A stretch of DNA of 64,000 nt from Arthrobacter globiformis (GTDB taxonomy: Bacteria; Actinomycetota; Actinomycetes; Actinomycetales; Micrococcaceae). The stretch lies in the NCBI RefSeq assembly GCF_030818015.1, contig NZ_JAUSZX010000001.1:3100001-3164000 (forward strand), in the 5' to 3' direction. A model generated the notes under the pieces. That model worked only from the letters and a program-made list of their open reading frames with translations. It was not told where the DNA came from and made no database searches. How positions within the stretch are numbered: the first letter of the stretch is position 1; each line of letters begins with the position of its first letter. Positions 1-9,709 of the stretch are shown one piece after another. Position numbers and translations under genes: made by a program.

Positions 1-1974
1 CACCCAGACATCGCCCACGCCACGGACCACCACGCCGGAATCTGAGAACCGGGCCTTGCTGACCTGGGTGGGAATGCTGACTTCGGTAAGGTCGTCGTCG
101 GGTGTTTCATTGCCGCCAAGGCTCTCCACGAGCTTTTCCATGACGGACTGCGCGGAGGTGTGGCCGTCGCCCACTCCGGCGTACAGCCCGGAAATGTCGA
201 CGTACTTGAAGTCCTCGGCCACGGCGGCCAGGGCGTCGTGCGTCATCAGGCGCTGCAGCGGGAGGTTCTGCTTCCGCATGGCGCGGGTCAGCAGCTCCTT
301 GCCGCGGTCAATCGCCTCTTCGCGGCGTTCCTTGCTAAACCATTGCCGGATCTTGTTGCGTGCCCGGGCGCTCTTGACGAAGTGCTGCCAATCCTGGCTG
401 GGGCCGGCCCCCTCGGCCTTCGACGTGAAGATCTCCACCCAGTCGCCGTGGTTGAGTTCGCTGTTGAGCGGCACGAGCTTGCCGTTGACCCGGGCTCCGA
501 TGGTGCGGTGGCCCACCTCGGTGTGCACGGCATAGGCGAAGTCCACCGGGGTGGAGCCGGCCGGCAGCGCCATGACCTCACCCTTGGGGGTGAACACGAA
601 CACTTCGCGGGCGTTGATCTCGAACCGGAGCGAGTCGAGGAACTCCCCGGGATCGGAGGTCTCCTGCTGCCAGTCCACCAGGGACCGGAGCCAGCCCATG
701 TCGCCGTCGCGCGGGCTGCCGGGTCCGGTGGCGGTCCGGTTCGGCTGGTCCTTGTACTTCCAGTGCGCGGCCACACCGTACTCGGCGCGGCGATGCATCT
801 CATGCGTGCGGATCTGGATTTCAACCGGTTTGCCGCCGGGGCCGATGACCGTGGTGTGGAGCGACTGGTACATGTTGAACTTCGGCATCGCGATGTAGTC
901 CTTGAACCGGCCAGGCAGCGGGTTCCAGCGCGAATGCAGGGTGCCCAGGGCGGCGTAACAGTCGCGGACCGAGTCCACCAGGACCCGGACGCCCATGAGG
1001 TCGTTGATGTCGTCGAAGTCCTTGTCCCGGACGATCATTTTTTGGTAGATCGAGTAGTAGTGCTTGGGCCTGCCGGTAATCGTGGCCTTGATCCGTGCGG
1101 TGCGCAGATCGTCGGCGATCTGGTTCCGGATCACGCTGAGGCTCTTTTCGCGCTCCGGAGTGCGGTCCCCAACCATGCGGACGATTTCCTCGTACACCTT
1201 GGGATAAAGCGCCGCGAAGGACAGGTCCTCGAGCTCCCACTTGATCGTGTTCATGCCGAGCCGGTGTGCCAGCGGTGCGAAGATTTCCAGGGTTTCCCGG
1301 GCTTTGCGGGCTGAGGACTCGGCGGAGACGAACCGCCACGTGCGCGCGTTGTGCAGCCTGTCCGCAAGTTTGATCATGAGGACCCGGATGTCCTTGGCCA
1401 TGGCCACGACCATCTTGCGGACGGTCTCGGACTGGGCTGCCTCGCCGAAGCTGACCTTGTCCAGCTTGGTGACGCCGTCAACCAGCATGGCGACTTCGGG
1501 CCCGAAGTCCGCCCGGAGGTCCTCAAGGGTGTAGGGCGTGTCCTCCACAGTGTCGTGGAGGAGCGCGGCGGCCAGGGTGGTGCCGCTGAGCCCCAGCTCG
1601 GCGAGGATTGTCGCGACGGCGACAGGGTGGGTGATGTAGGGGTCGCCGCTCTTGCGCTTCTGCCCTCTGTGGCTCTGCTCCGCGACCACAAAGGCGCGCT
1701 GGATGAGGTCGAAGTCTTCCTTGGGGTTGTTCGCCCGCACGGTCCGCAGCAGCGGCTCCAGGATGGGCGAGTACGTCGCGGTACTGCGGCCCGTCAGCCG
1801 CGCCAGGCGGGACCTCGTGCGCTCACGCCGGCCCGGGAAAGTGGGTCGGACGCCGGAGTTGTCCACAGGCACGCCGGGCGCCGGGCGTCCGGCAGCCACC
1901 AGACCAGTCTGCTGTCCCTGGCCCGGACCGTTGCCTCCGGCCGCCGTTGGCGCCGACGTCGAACCTTCTTCCAA
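1..1974 (-). CDS. relA: RelA/SpoT (p)ppGpp synthetase/hydrolase, 3' end cut by the window
   Basis: Bifunctional RelA/SpoT homologue that makes and degrades the stringent-response alarmone (p)ppGpp in the cytoplasm. I translated 658 residues from the minus strand. After a 60-residue Pro/Gly-rich N-terminus comes the HD hydrolase domain, with HDTVED at about residue 140. The synthetase domain follows ([10 protein letters not shown], then EIQIRT) and then the TGS domain ([10 protein letters not shown], near the usual place). The C-terminal helical and ACT part lies outside the window; family members are about 750-800 residues. I prefer the TTG start at 1974 because GAGGGG lies seven bases upstream; a GTG at 1989 is the alternative. 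It lies downstream of secF on the same strand. All other reading frames here are shadows. Confidence 0.93.
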   Translation of the reverse strand, partial: MEEGSTSAPTAAGGNGPGQGQQTGLVAAGRPAPGVPVDNSGVRPTFPGRRERTRSRLARLTGRSTATYSPILEPLLRTVRANNPKEDFDLIQRAFVVAEQSHRGQKRKSGDPYITHPVAVATILAELGLSGTTLAAALLHDTVEDTPYTLEDLRADFGPEVAMLVDGVTKLDKVSFGEAAQSETVRKMVVAMAKDIRVLMIKLADRLHNARTWRFVSAESSARKARETLEIFAPLAHRLGMNTIKWELEDLSFAALYPKVYEEIVRMVGDRTPEREKSLSVIRNQIADDLRTARIKATITGRPKHYYSIYQKMIVRDKDFDDINDLMGVRVLVDSVRDCYAALGTLHSRWNPLPGRFKDYIAMPKFNMYQSLHTTVIGPGGKPVEIQIRTHEMHRRAEYGVAAHWKYKDQPNRTATGPGSPRDGDMGWLRSLVDWQQETSDPGEFLDSLRFEINAREVFVFTPKGEVMALPAGSTPVDFAYAVHTEVGHRTIGARVNGKLVPLNSELNHGDWVEIFTSKAEGAGPSQDWQHFVKSARARNKIRQWFSKERREEAIDRGKELLTRAMRKQNLPLQRLMTHDALAAVAEDFKYVDISGLYAGVGDGHTSAQSVMEKLVESLGGNETPDDDLTEVSIPTQVSKARFSDSGVVVRGVGDVWV

Positions 1975-2125
1975 TGAAGTACCCCTCACGACCCGTTTAA
2001 TTATCCCAGTCTATTCCCGCTCCGGGCCCGACCGATAACCGGGTCCGTCACCAACGGGGCAGCCGCCTACGCAGCCCGGTACCCGGACGGCCGGACGCGA
2101 CTAAGACGGGCGCTTTAATGCAAAG

Positions 2126-2156
2126 ACCGGACGCCGTCGCGGTGACGGCATCCGGT
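2126..2156 (-). terminator. hairpin between secF and relA
   Basis: A 13-bp stem with one mismatch: ACCGGACGCCGTC pairs with GACGGCATCCGGT around a 5-base loop. It lies about 50 bases past the secF stop and about 150 bases before relA. In the minus sense it is followed only by a weak T-rich stretch, so it may attenuate rather than fully terminate. Confidence 0.5.
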
Positions 2157-2206
2157 CCAAGGGCGGGGCTCTACGCTTTCGCGGGCGCCCCAGGCATTGC
2201 AGGCAC

Positions 2207-3223
2207 CTAGGCTTTCGCGGGCTCGGCGGCCGCAGCCTTGGCAGCAGCGTCAGCGCGGCGCTGCTTGACACGCTGGGCCTGCTTGACCAGGGGCGCCTCG
2301 CTTTGGCGCAGCCAGGCATACATCGGGGCCGCGATGAAGATCGTAGCGGCCGTGCCGATCAGGATCCCGACGAACAGGGCCAACGAAAGGTCGCGCAGGG
2401 TTCCCGCGCCCAGAAGGCCGGCCCCGATGAACAGGATCGCCCCGACCGGAAGGATGGCCACCATCATGGTGTTGATGGAACGGACCAGGGTCTGGTTGAC
2501 GGCCAGGTTGACTTCCTCGCCGAAGGTCCGGCGCGTGGAGGAGTCGATGTCGGCCGTGTTTTCACGGATCTTGTCGAACACCACCACGGTGTCGTACAGC
2601 GAGTAGCTGAGCACCGTCAGAAACCCGATGATCGCCGAGGGCGTGACCTCGAAGTCGCTCAGGGCGTAGACACCGGCCGTAATGAACATCGTGACGAGCA
2701 TGCCCACGATCGCCGAGAGGGACATTTTCCAGGTCCGGAAGTACAGGGCCATCAGGACCGTCGCGAGGGCAACGAAGACCACGAGGCCAATCAGGGCCTG
2801 CTTGGTGACGTCAGCCCCCCACGTGGGCCCGACAAAGGTGGAGGTCACCTCGTTGTCAGTCACGCCGTAGGCCTTGGTGAGGCCCTCCTTGATCTTGAGG
2901 GTCTCGTCATCGGAGAGCTTGTCCGTCTGGATCCGCATGGTGGTTCCGGCGACGTTGGCGACGCGCGGCACACTGCCGGGAACGACGTCGTGGACTGCCT
3001 TCTCGCCTACGGATGCTTCGGTGGTCTTGACGTTGGACACCGTGAACTCGGAACCGCCACGGAACTCAATGCCCAGGTTGAAGCCGCCCTTGACCGCCGG
3101 GATCAGGATGGACAGCGCAACCGCCACAGCGGCCACGGCGAACCAGATTTTCTTGGCCCCGACGAAGTCGTAGGAACGCTTGCCCGTGTAGAGCTCGTTA
3201 CCGAATTTCGCGAAACTGGACAT
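2207..3223 (-). CDS. secF: protein translocase subunit SecF
   Basis: Inner-membrane partner of SecD, which uses the proton motive force to help pull secreted proteins through SecYEG. The 338-residue protein has the SecF layout: an N-terminal membrane helix (residues about 30-47), the GIEFRGGSEF motif that opens the periplasmic domain, and then a five-helix membrane block containing TPSAIIGFLTVLSYSLYDTVVVFDKIREN, of which the YSLYDTVVVFD core is diagnostic. The C-terminus is an Ala/Lys-rich tail. Its ATG overlaps the secD stop by one base (TAATG), so translation is coupled. A hairpin follows downstream, before relA. Confidence 0.97.
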   Translation of the reverse strand: MSSFAKFGNELYTGKRSYDFVGAKKIWFAVAAVAVALSILIPAVKGGFNLGIEFRGGSEFTVSNVKTTEASVGEKAVHDVVPGSVPRVANVAGTTMRIQTDKLSDDETLKIKEGLTKAYGVTDNEVTSTFVGPTWGADVTKQALIGLVVFVALATVLMALYFRTWKMSLSAIVGMLVTMFITAGVYALSDFEVTPSAIIGFLTVLSYSLYDTVVVFDKIRENTADIDSSTRRTFGEEVNLAVNQTLVRSINTMMVAILPVGAILFIGAGLLGAGTLRDLSLALFVGILIGTAATIFIAAPMYAWLRQSEAPLVKQAQRVKQRRADAAAKAAAAEPAKA

Positions 3224-4980
3224 TACTTGCCCTCCTTGGCCGGGCCCTTGGAGGAACCGGCGAGCTGCTCCTGCTGCTCCGCGCGGCGGCGTTCAGCGAT
3301 GGTCATCCGGCGCTCAGCCTCAGCGGCGGCACCGGTGTTCTTGGCGCGCACCGGTGATGGCTTGTCCTCGGGACTGCGGAGCCTGCCGGCGCCGCGGTAG
3401 AGCGGCACCGCGCCGAGGCGCTCAGGGTCAAGGCCGGAGAACTTGTGGCCTTCGCCGAAGAACCGGGTCCTGGCCAGCTGCTGCAGCGTGGGGTGGGTGA
3501 ACATGAAGACGACGATGAGGTCGGCGATGGCGGTTAGGCCCAACGTGAAGGCAAAGCCCCGCACGTTGCCAACCGCCACGAAGTACAGCACCAGTGCAGC
3601 GAGAAGGTTGACCGCCTTGGATGCAAGGACGGTCCGCTTGGCCCGCTTCCAGCCGTTCTCCACTGCCGACACCAGGCCACGGCCTTCCCGCAGCTCATCG
3701 CGGATGCGTTCGAAGTAGACAATGAACGAGTCAGCCGTCTGGCCAATGGCCACAATAAGACCGGCGACGCCCGCGAGGGACAGGCGGTAGTTTTCGGTCC
3801 AGCCAAGGATGGCAATGGCAAGGTAAGTGAGCGCCCCTGCCACCACGAGGGAGAAAATGGTGACGAAGCCGAGCGCCCGGTACTGGAACAGCGAGTAGAC
3901 AACCACCAGCAGCAGGCCGATCAGGCCGGCGAGGAGGCCCATCCGAAGCTGCTCGCCGCCGAGGGTGGCGGAAATCTGCTGCTCGCTCTGGATGTCGAAG
4001 CTGATGGGCAGGGCACCGAACCGGAGCTGGTCGGACAGCGCCTTGGCGGACTTTTCCGTGAAGCCGCCGGTGATCTGCGGGCGTCCGTCGGTAATCACGG
4101 CCTGGGACCGCGGGGCCGAAATGACCTGGTTATCCAGGACGATGGCGAACTGCGACTTGGGATCGCTGCCGGTCTCACCGCCTGCAGCAACGTAGAACTG
4201 GTTGAGGCGTTCGGTGACGGTCTTGAACTTGGCCGTACCCTCCGCGTTGAACTGGATATTCACAGCCCATTCGTTGGTGACGGCACCCTGGGCGCCCTGC
4301 TGGAGCTGGAACGTCGAGCCCTGGATCTCCACACCCTTGACCTCGACAGGACCCAGGATGTACTTGATGGCGGGTGTCTGGTCCGTGGCAGGCTCGCAGG
4401 TGACCAGCGGCTTGGCCGGGTCGGAACGTTCCTGCTTGTCCTGGGCCGGGTGGTCACAGTCAAGGGCCTCGAACTGCTTCTGGACGTCCGCAGTGATCCA
4501 GTTCGAATCGCTGGCGTTCGTGGGCTTGGCCGTCGGCTTCGGCAGCTGGGCAGCAGGTGTCCGCTGCGCGGCGGGAACTGCTGCCCCCGCGCCCGTGACG
4601 AGAACCGGGCGGAAGTTCATGTCCGCGGAGGCCTGGATCAGGGCGCGGGTCTCTGTGGACGGCGTACCGGGAAGGCTCACCACCACGTTGCGGCCGGACT
4701 GCGTGCTGATCTCAGCCTCAGCGACACCGGAGCCGTCCACACGCTGGCGGATGATGGCCACCGCCTGGTTGAGCTGCTCCTCGTTGATGTCCGAGCCACC
4801 CTCAACCTTGGGTGCCAGGATCATCTGCGTGCCGCCCTCCAGGTCCAGGGCAAGCTTCGGGCTCCAGCTGGCAACCCCGGACATTGTGCCGCCCGCAAGG
4901 ACGGCCGTCATGGCAGCCAGGATAACGCCAAGCCAGACCAGCACCCGAAGGGATGGTTTATTGCGGCCAGTTCGTGCCAT
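3223..4980 (-). CDS. secD: protein translocase subunit SecD
   Basis: Large membrane subunit of the SecDF complex. The 585-residue protein has an N-terminal membrane helix, the LALDLEGGTQMIL motif (D1 of SecD), and an actinobacterial extracytoplasmic insert rich in Pro, Ala and Lys at about residues 130-200. A C-terminal six-helix RND-like block carries GLIVAIGQTADSFIVYFERIRDE; the TADSFIVYFERIRDE core is the family signature, although most bacteria have GANVDAN in place of GQTADS, a typical actinobacterial variant. The C-terminal tail is charged. It lies 100 bases downstream of yajC and overlaps secF. No strong Shine-Dalgarno is seen; AGG lies close to the ATG. Confidence 0.97.
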   Translation of the reverse strand: MARTGRNKPSLRVLVWLGVILAAMTAVLAGGTMSGVASWSPKLALDLEGGTQMILAPKVEGGSDINEEQLNQAVAIIRQRVDGSGVAEAEISTQSGRNVVVSLPGTPSTETRALIQASADMNFRPVLVTGAGAAVPAAQRTPAAQLPKPTAKPTNASDSNWITADVQKQFEALDCDHPAQDKQERSDPAKPLVTCEPATDQTPAIKYILGPVEVKGVEIQGSTFQLQQGAQGAVTNEWAVNIQFNAEGTAKFKTVTERLNQFYVAAGGETGSDPKSQFAIVLDNQVISAPRSQAVITDGRPQITGGFTEKSAKALSDQLRFGALPISFDIQSEQQISATLGGEQLRMGLLAGLIGLLLVVVYSLFQYRALGFVTIFSLVVAGALTYLAIAILGWTENYRLSLAGVAGLIVAIGQTADSFIVYFERIRDELREGRGLVSAVENGWKRAKRTVLASKAVNLLAALVLYFVAVGNVRGFAFTLGLTAIADLIVVFMFTHPTLQQLARTRFFGEGHKFSGLDPERLGAVPLYRGAGRLRSPEDKPSPVRAKNTGAAAEAERRMTIAERRRAEQQEQLAGSSKGPAKEGK

Positions 4981-5080
4981 TGCCTATCTTTCTATTAATT
5001 GCGGAGGGCCGCCGGAGCGAGCCTTGTCGCGCCCGGCGGCTCCGCAGCCGTAGACAGCTGTGCTGTGCGGAAGCGGCGGA

Positions 5081-5530
5081 CTAAATGTCCTTCTTGCCCT
5101 CGTCATTGAGGCGCTTGAGGGTTTCGTCCGGAGTCTCGTCGGCTGTGGCGGCCTTGGTTTCAGGGGCCAGCGGGTCCTCGGCCGTCAGTGCTGACGCGTC
5201 GTCGGGAACGGCCTGGGTTTCGGCGGGTTCCACGATCTTGTTCACCGCCTGGCGGTGGACGGTGGCCAGGTTGCCGGGCGACAGCTCCAGGACGACCTTG
5301 TTCTCCGCCTCATCAATCGACACGATGCGGCCGAACAGTCCGAAGCTGGTCATAACCTCGATGCCGGGAGCAAACTCCGACTGCAGCTTTGCCTGCTGCT
5401 GCTGGGTCTTCTTGTTGCGGCGGAACATCATGAAGATGAAAACGCCGAGCATGACGAACAGCAGAATGGTCATGATGTCGATGCCGCCGCCGGCCTGCGG
5501 CTGGGCCTGGGCAGTAATATGTCCGAACAA
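5081..5530 (-). CDS. yajC: preprotein translocase subunit YajC
   Basis: Small accessory subunit of the Sec holotranslocon. It has a short Gln/Gly-rich lead, one membrane helix (ILLFVMLGVFIFMMFRR, residues about 22-38) and a basic stretch. The YajC fold follows: QQQQAKLQSEFAPGIEVMT, then GRIVSIDEAENKVVLELSPG. An acidic Ala/Thr-rich C-terminal tail brings it to 149 residues, longer than the roughly 110 of proteobacterial YajC but usual for actinobacteria. The start is TTG at 5530 with CGGAAC upstream; no ATG lies before the membrane helix. It lies between ruvB and secD on the same strand, the standard order. Confidence 0.93.
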   Translation of the reverse strand: MFGHITAQAQPQAGGGIDIMTILLFVMLGVFIFMMFRRNKKTQQQQAKLQSEFAPGIEVMTSFGLFGRIVSIDEAENKVVLELSPGNLATVHRQAVNKIVEPAETQAVPDDASALTAEDPLAPETKAATADETPDETLKRLNDEGKKDI

Positions 5531-5707
5531 GTGAAGTTCCGTTCTGTACTTGCGTAGCTGGTTGACAGCGACGTCCGCTTTGCACCGCGCTGCCCGCCCA
5601 GACGCGGGAGAGCGGCCGCGGGCGGCCCGCCGTAGCGGGACACGGAAACAAAGCCCGGACGTGCCGAGCGTCTTTCCAGTCTAGAGGGAAAAGCTGGGAG
5701 GGCGCTG

Positions 5708-6796
5708 CTATTGGGTGCTGGAAACCCATTCAGATGACGATTCTTCATCGCCCGGCCCGGCCGCGAAAAGGTCCAGGGTCTCCTGGCCAAAGACCCCCGC
5801 GGGTACTGCCAGCCCAAGGTGGGTCCAGGCCGGCGCCATGGCGATCCTGCCCCGCGGTGTCCTGCCCAGCAGCCCCTCCCGGACCAGGTACGGCTCGGCG
5901 ACCGTCTCCACGGTCTCCGGCTCCTCGCCCACGGCTATGGCCAGGGTTGACAGGCCCACGGGGCCGCCGCCGAATTTGGTAATCAGCGCCTCCAGCACTG
6001 ATCGGTCCAGCCGGTCCAGCCCGCGCTTGTCCACCTCGTACATATCCAGCGCGGCGGAGGCGGAACGGGCATCAATTTGTTCGATCCCGTGCACCAGCGC
6101 CCAGTCCCGGACCCGCCGCAGCAGCCGGTTGGCGATGCGGGGGGTGCCGCGGGACCGTCCGGCGATCTCAGTGAATCCCGCCGAGTTCACCTTCAGGTCC
6201 AGAAGGCCGGCGGACCTACGCAGCACCAACTCCAGCTCCTCCACCGAATAAAACTCTAGGTGGCCCGTGAACCCGAACCGGTCCCGGAGCGGCCCCGGCA
6301 GGAGTCCGGCACGCGTGGTGGCACCCACCAGCGTGAAAGGCGGCAACTCCAGCGGAATGGCCGTGGCGCCGGCGCCCTTGCCCACCACGATGTCTACGCG
6401 GAAGTCCTCCATGGCCATGTAGAGCATTTCCTCGGCCGGACGGGACATCCGGTGGATTTCGTCCAGGAAGAGGACTTCGCCCTCGGACAGCGAGGAAAGT
6501 ATGGCGGCGAGGTCGCCGGCGTGCTGGATGGCCGGGCCGCTGCTGATCCGCAGCGGCGCGTTCATCTCGGACGCGACAATCATGGCGAGCGTGGTCTTGC
6601 CGAGGCCGGGGGGTCCGGAAAAAAGGACATGATCGGCGCTGCGCCCGCGCATCCGGGATGCCTTCAACACGAGGGAGAGCTGCTTGCGGACCCTGTGCTG
6701 GCCCACGAAGTCGTCGAGGTTCTTAGGCCGGAGCGCCGCCTCGATGGCCCGCTCCTCCGGCTCTTCTCCCCCGGCGACCAGGGACGGTTCAGCCAC
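5708..6796 (-). CDS. ruvB: Holliday junction branch migration helicase RuvB
   Basis: AAA+ ATPase motor that drives branch migration of Holliday junctions with RuvA. The 362-residue protein shows Walker A GPPGLGKT (about residue 65), Walker B LFLDEIHR, sensor 1 GATTRAG and the arginine-finger region [10 protein letters not shown]-terminal winged-helix DNA-binding domain has [11 protein letters not shown] and TPRGR. The short acidic Ser-rich tail after about residue 345 is non-conserved. The start overlaps the end of ruvA by 8 bases, so the two are co-translated. Length is normal for the family. Confidence 0.97.
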   Translation of the reverse strand: MAEPSLVAGGEEPEERAIEAALRPKNLDDFVGQHRVRKQLSLVLKASRMRGRSADHVLFSGPPGLGKTTLAMIVASEMNAPLRISSGPAIQHAGDLAAILSSLSEGEVLFLDEIHRMSRPAEEMLYMAMEDFRVDIVVGKGAGATAIPLELPPFTLVGATTRAGLLPGPLRDRFGFTGHLEFYSVEELELVLRRSAGLLDLKVNSAGFTEIAGRSRGTPRIANRLLRRVRDWALVHGIEQIDARSASAALDMYEVDKRGLDRLDRSVLEALITKFGGGPVGLSTLAIAVGEEPETVETVAEPYLVREGLLGRTPRGRIAMAPAWTHLGLAVPAGVFGQETLDLFAAGPGDEESSSEWVSSTQ

Positions 6797-7436
6797 GGCT
6801 GCCTACCCTGTTGCCCGCTCGGGCGCCGTCCTGGCCGAGCCAGCGCAGCGTGGTGCGCAGGATCTCGGCAACGTTGCCTTCGCCGGCAAGTTCCGGCGCA
6901 TCTGCCAGGGCCTTGTCAATGCTGCCCGCAGCGTCCTTCTCGGACCAGCCCAGGCTGGTCATGGCGGCCACCACCTGTGGCTTCCAGACGCCTTCAGACG
7001 ACGCGGCCGGCGCTCCCGCGGGTGTAGCCGTGCCGTGCGGAACCAGTTTCCCGGCGAGTTCCAGGACGATGCGCCCGGCAACCTTCGGGCCGATACCCGG
7101 GACCTTGGTGAACGTCTTGCTGTCCCCGGTGTGTGCCGCCACCCGGATGGCTTCGGGGTCGTGCACAGCGAGGACCGCGAGGGCGAGCCGCGGACCCACA
7201 CCGCTGACACTGAGCAGAACGTCGAAAACTTCCCGTTCGTCGTCGCTCGCGAAGCCGAACAGGGTCAGGGAGTCCTCCCGGACGATCAGGGAGGTGAAAA
7301 GTTTCCCTTCCTCGCCGGTCCGCAGCTTGCTGAGCGTCTGCGGCGTCGCGTACACGCTCATGCCGGCGCCGTTGAGGTCGATGACGGCGGTGGACAGTCC
7401 GACGTGCGCCACGGTTCCGCGGAGAAAACTAATCAA
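6789..7436 (-). CDS. ruvA: Holliday junction branch migration protein RuvA
   Basis: Tetrameric DNA-binding subunit that loads RuvB on Holliday junctions. The 215-residue protein begins with the OB fold ([13 protein letters not shown]). Helix-hairpin-helix motifs follow ([16 protein letters not shown] and [19 protein letters not shown]). An Ala/Pro linker leads to the C-terminal RuvB-contacting three-helix domain ([13 protein letters not shown]). It lies between ruvC and ruvB on the same strand, 81 bases after the ruvC stop. The spacing suggests one ruvC-ruvA-ruvB transcript. Confidence 0.97.
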   Translation of the reverse strand: MISFLRGTVAHVGLSTAVIDLNGAGMSVYATPQTLSKLRTGEEGKLFTSLIVREDSLTLFGFASDDEREVFDVLLSVSGVGPRLALAVLAVHDPEAIRVAAHTGDSKTFTKVPGIGPKVAGRIVLELAGKLVPHGTATPAGAPAASSEGVWKPQVVAAMTSLGWSEKDAAGSIDKALADAPELAGEGNVAEILRTTLRWLGQDGARAGNRVGSRG

Positions 7437-7517
7437 GGCCGGGGCTCCTGAACTTGCGCCGGCAAAAACCGACTATCCGAACATATCTACGAATACCCTA
7501 GCAAGGGACGGCGACAT

Positions 7518-8096
7518 TCAGCGTGCGCGGCGCGCCTTCGCCTCAGCCTCGGCCCACGCACGCTGGGCCGGGGTCAGTGACTGGCTCCCGGGACCGGTGG
7601 TGGCTACGGTGGCGCCGCTGCCCGCGCGCCACGCGTGGGTGATGGCGAGAGCCAGGGCGTCCGCCGCGTCCGCGGGACGCGGCGGAGCATCGAGCCGGAG
7701 AATCTTGGTGACCAGCTTGGTGACGGCCTCCTTGTTCGAGGATCCGCTGCCCGTCACCGCTGCCTTGACCTCCGAGGGCGTGTGCAAAGCCACGGGAATG
7801 CCGCGCCGGGCTGCCGCGGCGATGACGACGCCGGAGGCCTGGGCAACGCCCATGACCGTGCTGACATTGAGCTGCGAGAAGACCCGTTCCACCGCGAGCA
7901 CGTGGGGCTCGTAACGGTCGAGCCAGTCGTCGATGGCGAGGGCGATCACCAGCAGACGCTGGTCGAGCGTTTCCTCGGGTGACGTTCCCACCACGCCGAC
8001 GGCCACCATAGTGGCCCGCCGGTTCTTCTCGACGTCCACTACGCCGATGCCGCAGCGGGTCAGTCCGGGGTCGATTCCCAGTACGCGCAGCGTCAC
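7518..8096 (-). CDS. ruvC: crossover junction endodeoxyribonuclease RuvC
   Basis: Dimeric Mg-dependent resolvase that cuts Holliday junctions. The RNase H-like fold starts [13 protein letters not shown], giving the first catalytic Asp at residue 9. It continues with [10 protein letters not shown] (catalytic Glu) and the helix-rich [11 protein letters not shown], and ends with [14 protein letters not shown] (catalytic Asp pair). The reading frame stays open further upstream, but residues before VTLRVLG have no family similarity and overlap yebC. I therefore start at the GTG at 8096, which leaves a 31-base gap to the yebC stop and gives 192 residues. An arginine-rich tail ends the protein. Confidence 0.94.
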   Translation of the reverse strand: MTLRVLGIDPGLTRCGIGVVDVEKNRRATMVAVGVVGTSPEETLDQRLLVIALAIDDWLDRYEPHVLAVERVFSQLNVSTVMGVAQASGVVIAAAARRGIPVALHTPSEVKAAVTGSGSSNKEAVTKLVTKILRLDAPPRPADAADALALAITHAWRAGSGATVATTGPGSQSLTPAQRAWAEAEAKARRAR

Positions 8097-8127
8097 GTGC
8101 AACCGCCCCGGTCCGCCACGCGGAAAA

Positions 8128-8883
8128 TCACTCGGCTTCCAGGGCTGCCTGAACTTCGTCGCTGAGGTCAGCGTTGCTGTAGACGTTCTGGACGTCGTCG
8201 AGGTCCTCGAGGGCATCAACGAGCTTCATGAACTTCTTGGCGGCGTCAAGGTCCAGCGGCACCTCCATGGAGGGCACGAACTCGGCCTCGTCGGTGTCGT
8301 AGTCAATGCCGGCTTCCTTGAGCGCATCGCGGACAGCCTGAAGGTCCTTCGGGTCCGAGTGGATCTCGAAGGTATCCCCGTTGTCCTTGACTTCCTCGGC
8401 GCCGGCATCCAGCACGGCCATGAGGACGTCGTCCTCGGTGAGGTCGTTCTTGGGCAGGGTGACAACGCCCTTGCGGGTGAAGAGGTAGCTCACGGAGCCG
8501 GGGTCGGCAATGGTGCCGCCATTGCGGGAGATGGCCAGCCGGACCTCGGATGCGGCACGGTTCTTGTTGTCGGTAAGGCACTCGATCAGCAGCGCGGAAC
8601 CCTGCGGGCCGCGGCATTCGTACATGATCTCCGTGTAGTCCACGACCTCGCCGGTGAGCCCGGCGCCGCGCTTGATGGCGCGGTCGATGTTGTCGTTCGG
8701 AACCGAAGTCTTCTTGGCCTTGGTGACGGCGAGTTCGAGTCCGGGGTTGCCGGCGAGGTCCGGGCCGCCCATCCGGGCCGCGACTTCGATGTTCTTGATC
8801 AGCTTGGCGAACGACTTTGCCCGGCGGCTATCAATGATGGCCTTCTTGTGCTTGGTCGTTGCCCATTTGGAGTGGCCTGACAT
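8128..8883 (-). CDS. yebC: YebC/PmpR family DNA-binding regulator
   Basis: Conserved cytoplasmic protein of the YebC/TACO1 family, described in bacteria as a transcriptional regulator and in recent work as a translation factor that relieves ribosome stalling. The 251-residue sequence opens with the signature [20 protein letters not shown] (one change from the common HSKWANIKHKK). It continues with [18 protein letters not shown] and [16 protein letters not shown]. The acidic middle and the C-terminal domain are also typical. Its ATG is only 3 bases past the pdxT stop and the stop is 31 bases before ruvC, so it belongs to the pdxT-yebC-ruvC transcript. Confidence 0.95.
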   Translation of the reverse strand: MSGHSKWATTKHKKAIIDSRRAKSFAKLIKNIEVAARMGGPDLAGNPGLELAVTKAKKTSVPNDNIDRAIKRGAGLTGEVVDYTEIMYECRGPQGSALLIECLTDNKNRAASEVRLAISRNGGTIADPGSVSYLFTRKGVVTLPKNDLTEDDVLMAVLDAGAEEVKDNGDTFEIHSDPKDLQAVRDALKEAGIDYDTDEAEFVPSMEVPLDLDAAKKFMKLVDALEDLDDVQNVYSNADLSDEVQAALEAE

Positions 8884-8886
8884 GCT

Positions 8887-9618
8887 TTACGCTTCTCCTC
8901 TGATCATGCGGATAAAAAGTTCATGCACGCGCTTCTCCCCTGTCACTTCCGGATGGAAGGAGGTGGCCAGCAGTTGGCCGGAACGCACTGCAACAATTCT
9001 AGCCGTCCCCTGCAGATCGGCCTCGTGGGAGGCGTGCTCCTGGTCGGCCGGCTCCACCTGCGCCAGGACGTCAACGCCGGGCCCGACGCGTTCCACCCAG
9101 GGGCCGCGGATGAACACAGCGTGAACCGGTGCCACGCCGTGCTCGGTGGCGCTGAACTCCAGGCCCTTGAAGTCGAGGTCGGTCTCGAAGGACTCGCGCT
9201 GCCGGCCGAACGCGTTGCGGCGCACCGTGATGTCCAGGCCGCCGAACGTCTGCTGGGGGTTGCCGGCGAGGTCTGCCGCGGGGTCGGCGATGTCGTGCGC
9301 CAGCAGGATCATGCCCGCGCAGGAACCGTACACCGGGAGGCCGTCGGCGATCCGCTGCCGCAGCGGGCCGGCGAGGTCGAAGGCGCGAGCAAGTTTATCG
9401 ATGGCCGTCGACTCGCCGCCGGGGATGATGAGTCCGTCGAGTCCGTCGAGCTCGGCGGGGCGGCGGACGCCAACGCCGGCGGCGCCTGCTGTCTCGACTG
9501 CCCGGAGGTGCTCGCGGAAGTCGCCCTGCAGCGCCAGAACGCCGATTCGCAGGCCGGTGCCGGGCTTTTCGGGCACGCCGGCAGGGCGCGGAAGGGCGCT
9601 CGAAAGGGAATTGGTCAT
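8887..9618 (-). CDS. pdxT: pyridoxal 5'-phosphate synthase glutaminase subunit PdxT
   Basis: Class I glutaminase that releases ammonia from glutamine and passes it to PdxS for PLP synthesis. The 243-residue protein has a 22-residue lead, then [13 protein letters not shown], the IIPGGESTA loop, the nucleophile Cys in [11 protein letters not shown], and the His/Glu pair in [16 protein letters not shown]. All catalytic residues are present. It heads the yebC-ruv transcript. In most actinobacteria pdxS lies directly upstream; here pdxS is 5.8 kb away and four unrelated genes lie between. The region 9619-9709, divergent to murT, must hold its promoter. Confidence 0.95.
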   Translation of the reverse strand: MTNSLSSALPRPAGVPEKPGTGLRIGVLALQGDFREHLRAVETAGAAGVGVRRPAELDGLDGLIIPGGESTAIDKLARAFDLAGPLRQRIADGLPVYGSCAGMILLAHDIADPAADLAGNPQQTFGGLDITVRRNAFGRQRESFETDLDFKGLEFSATEHGVAPVHAVFIRGPWVERVGPGVDVLAQVEPADQEHASHEADLQGTARIVAVRSGQLLATSFHPEVTGEKRVHELFIRMIRGEA

Positions 9619-9709
9619 CTAAACAGCATAGTGTCCCGACGGCGAACGGCCGCCTCCGCCGTCGGCCCTCCGCCACATTGCTTGTCGTTGCTGGGATATA
9701 TTACAGAGC

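Noticed and set aside
160..1314. Long plus-strand ORF of 384 codons opposite relA
   Set aside because: It is the antisense of the RelA catalytic region; the minus frame carries all RelA motifs.
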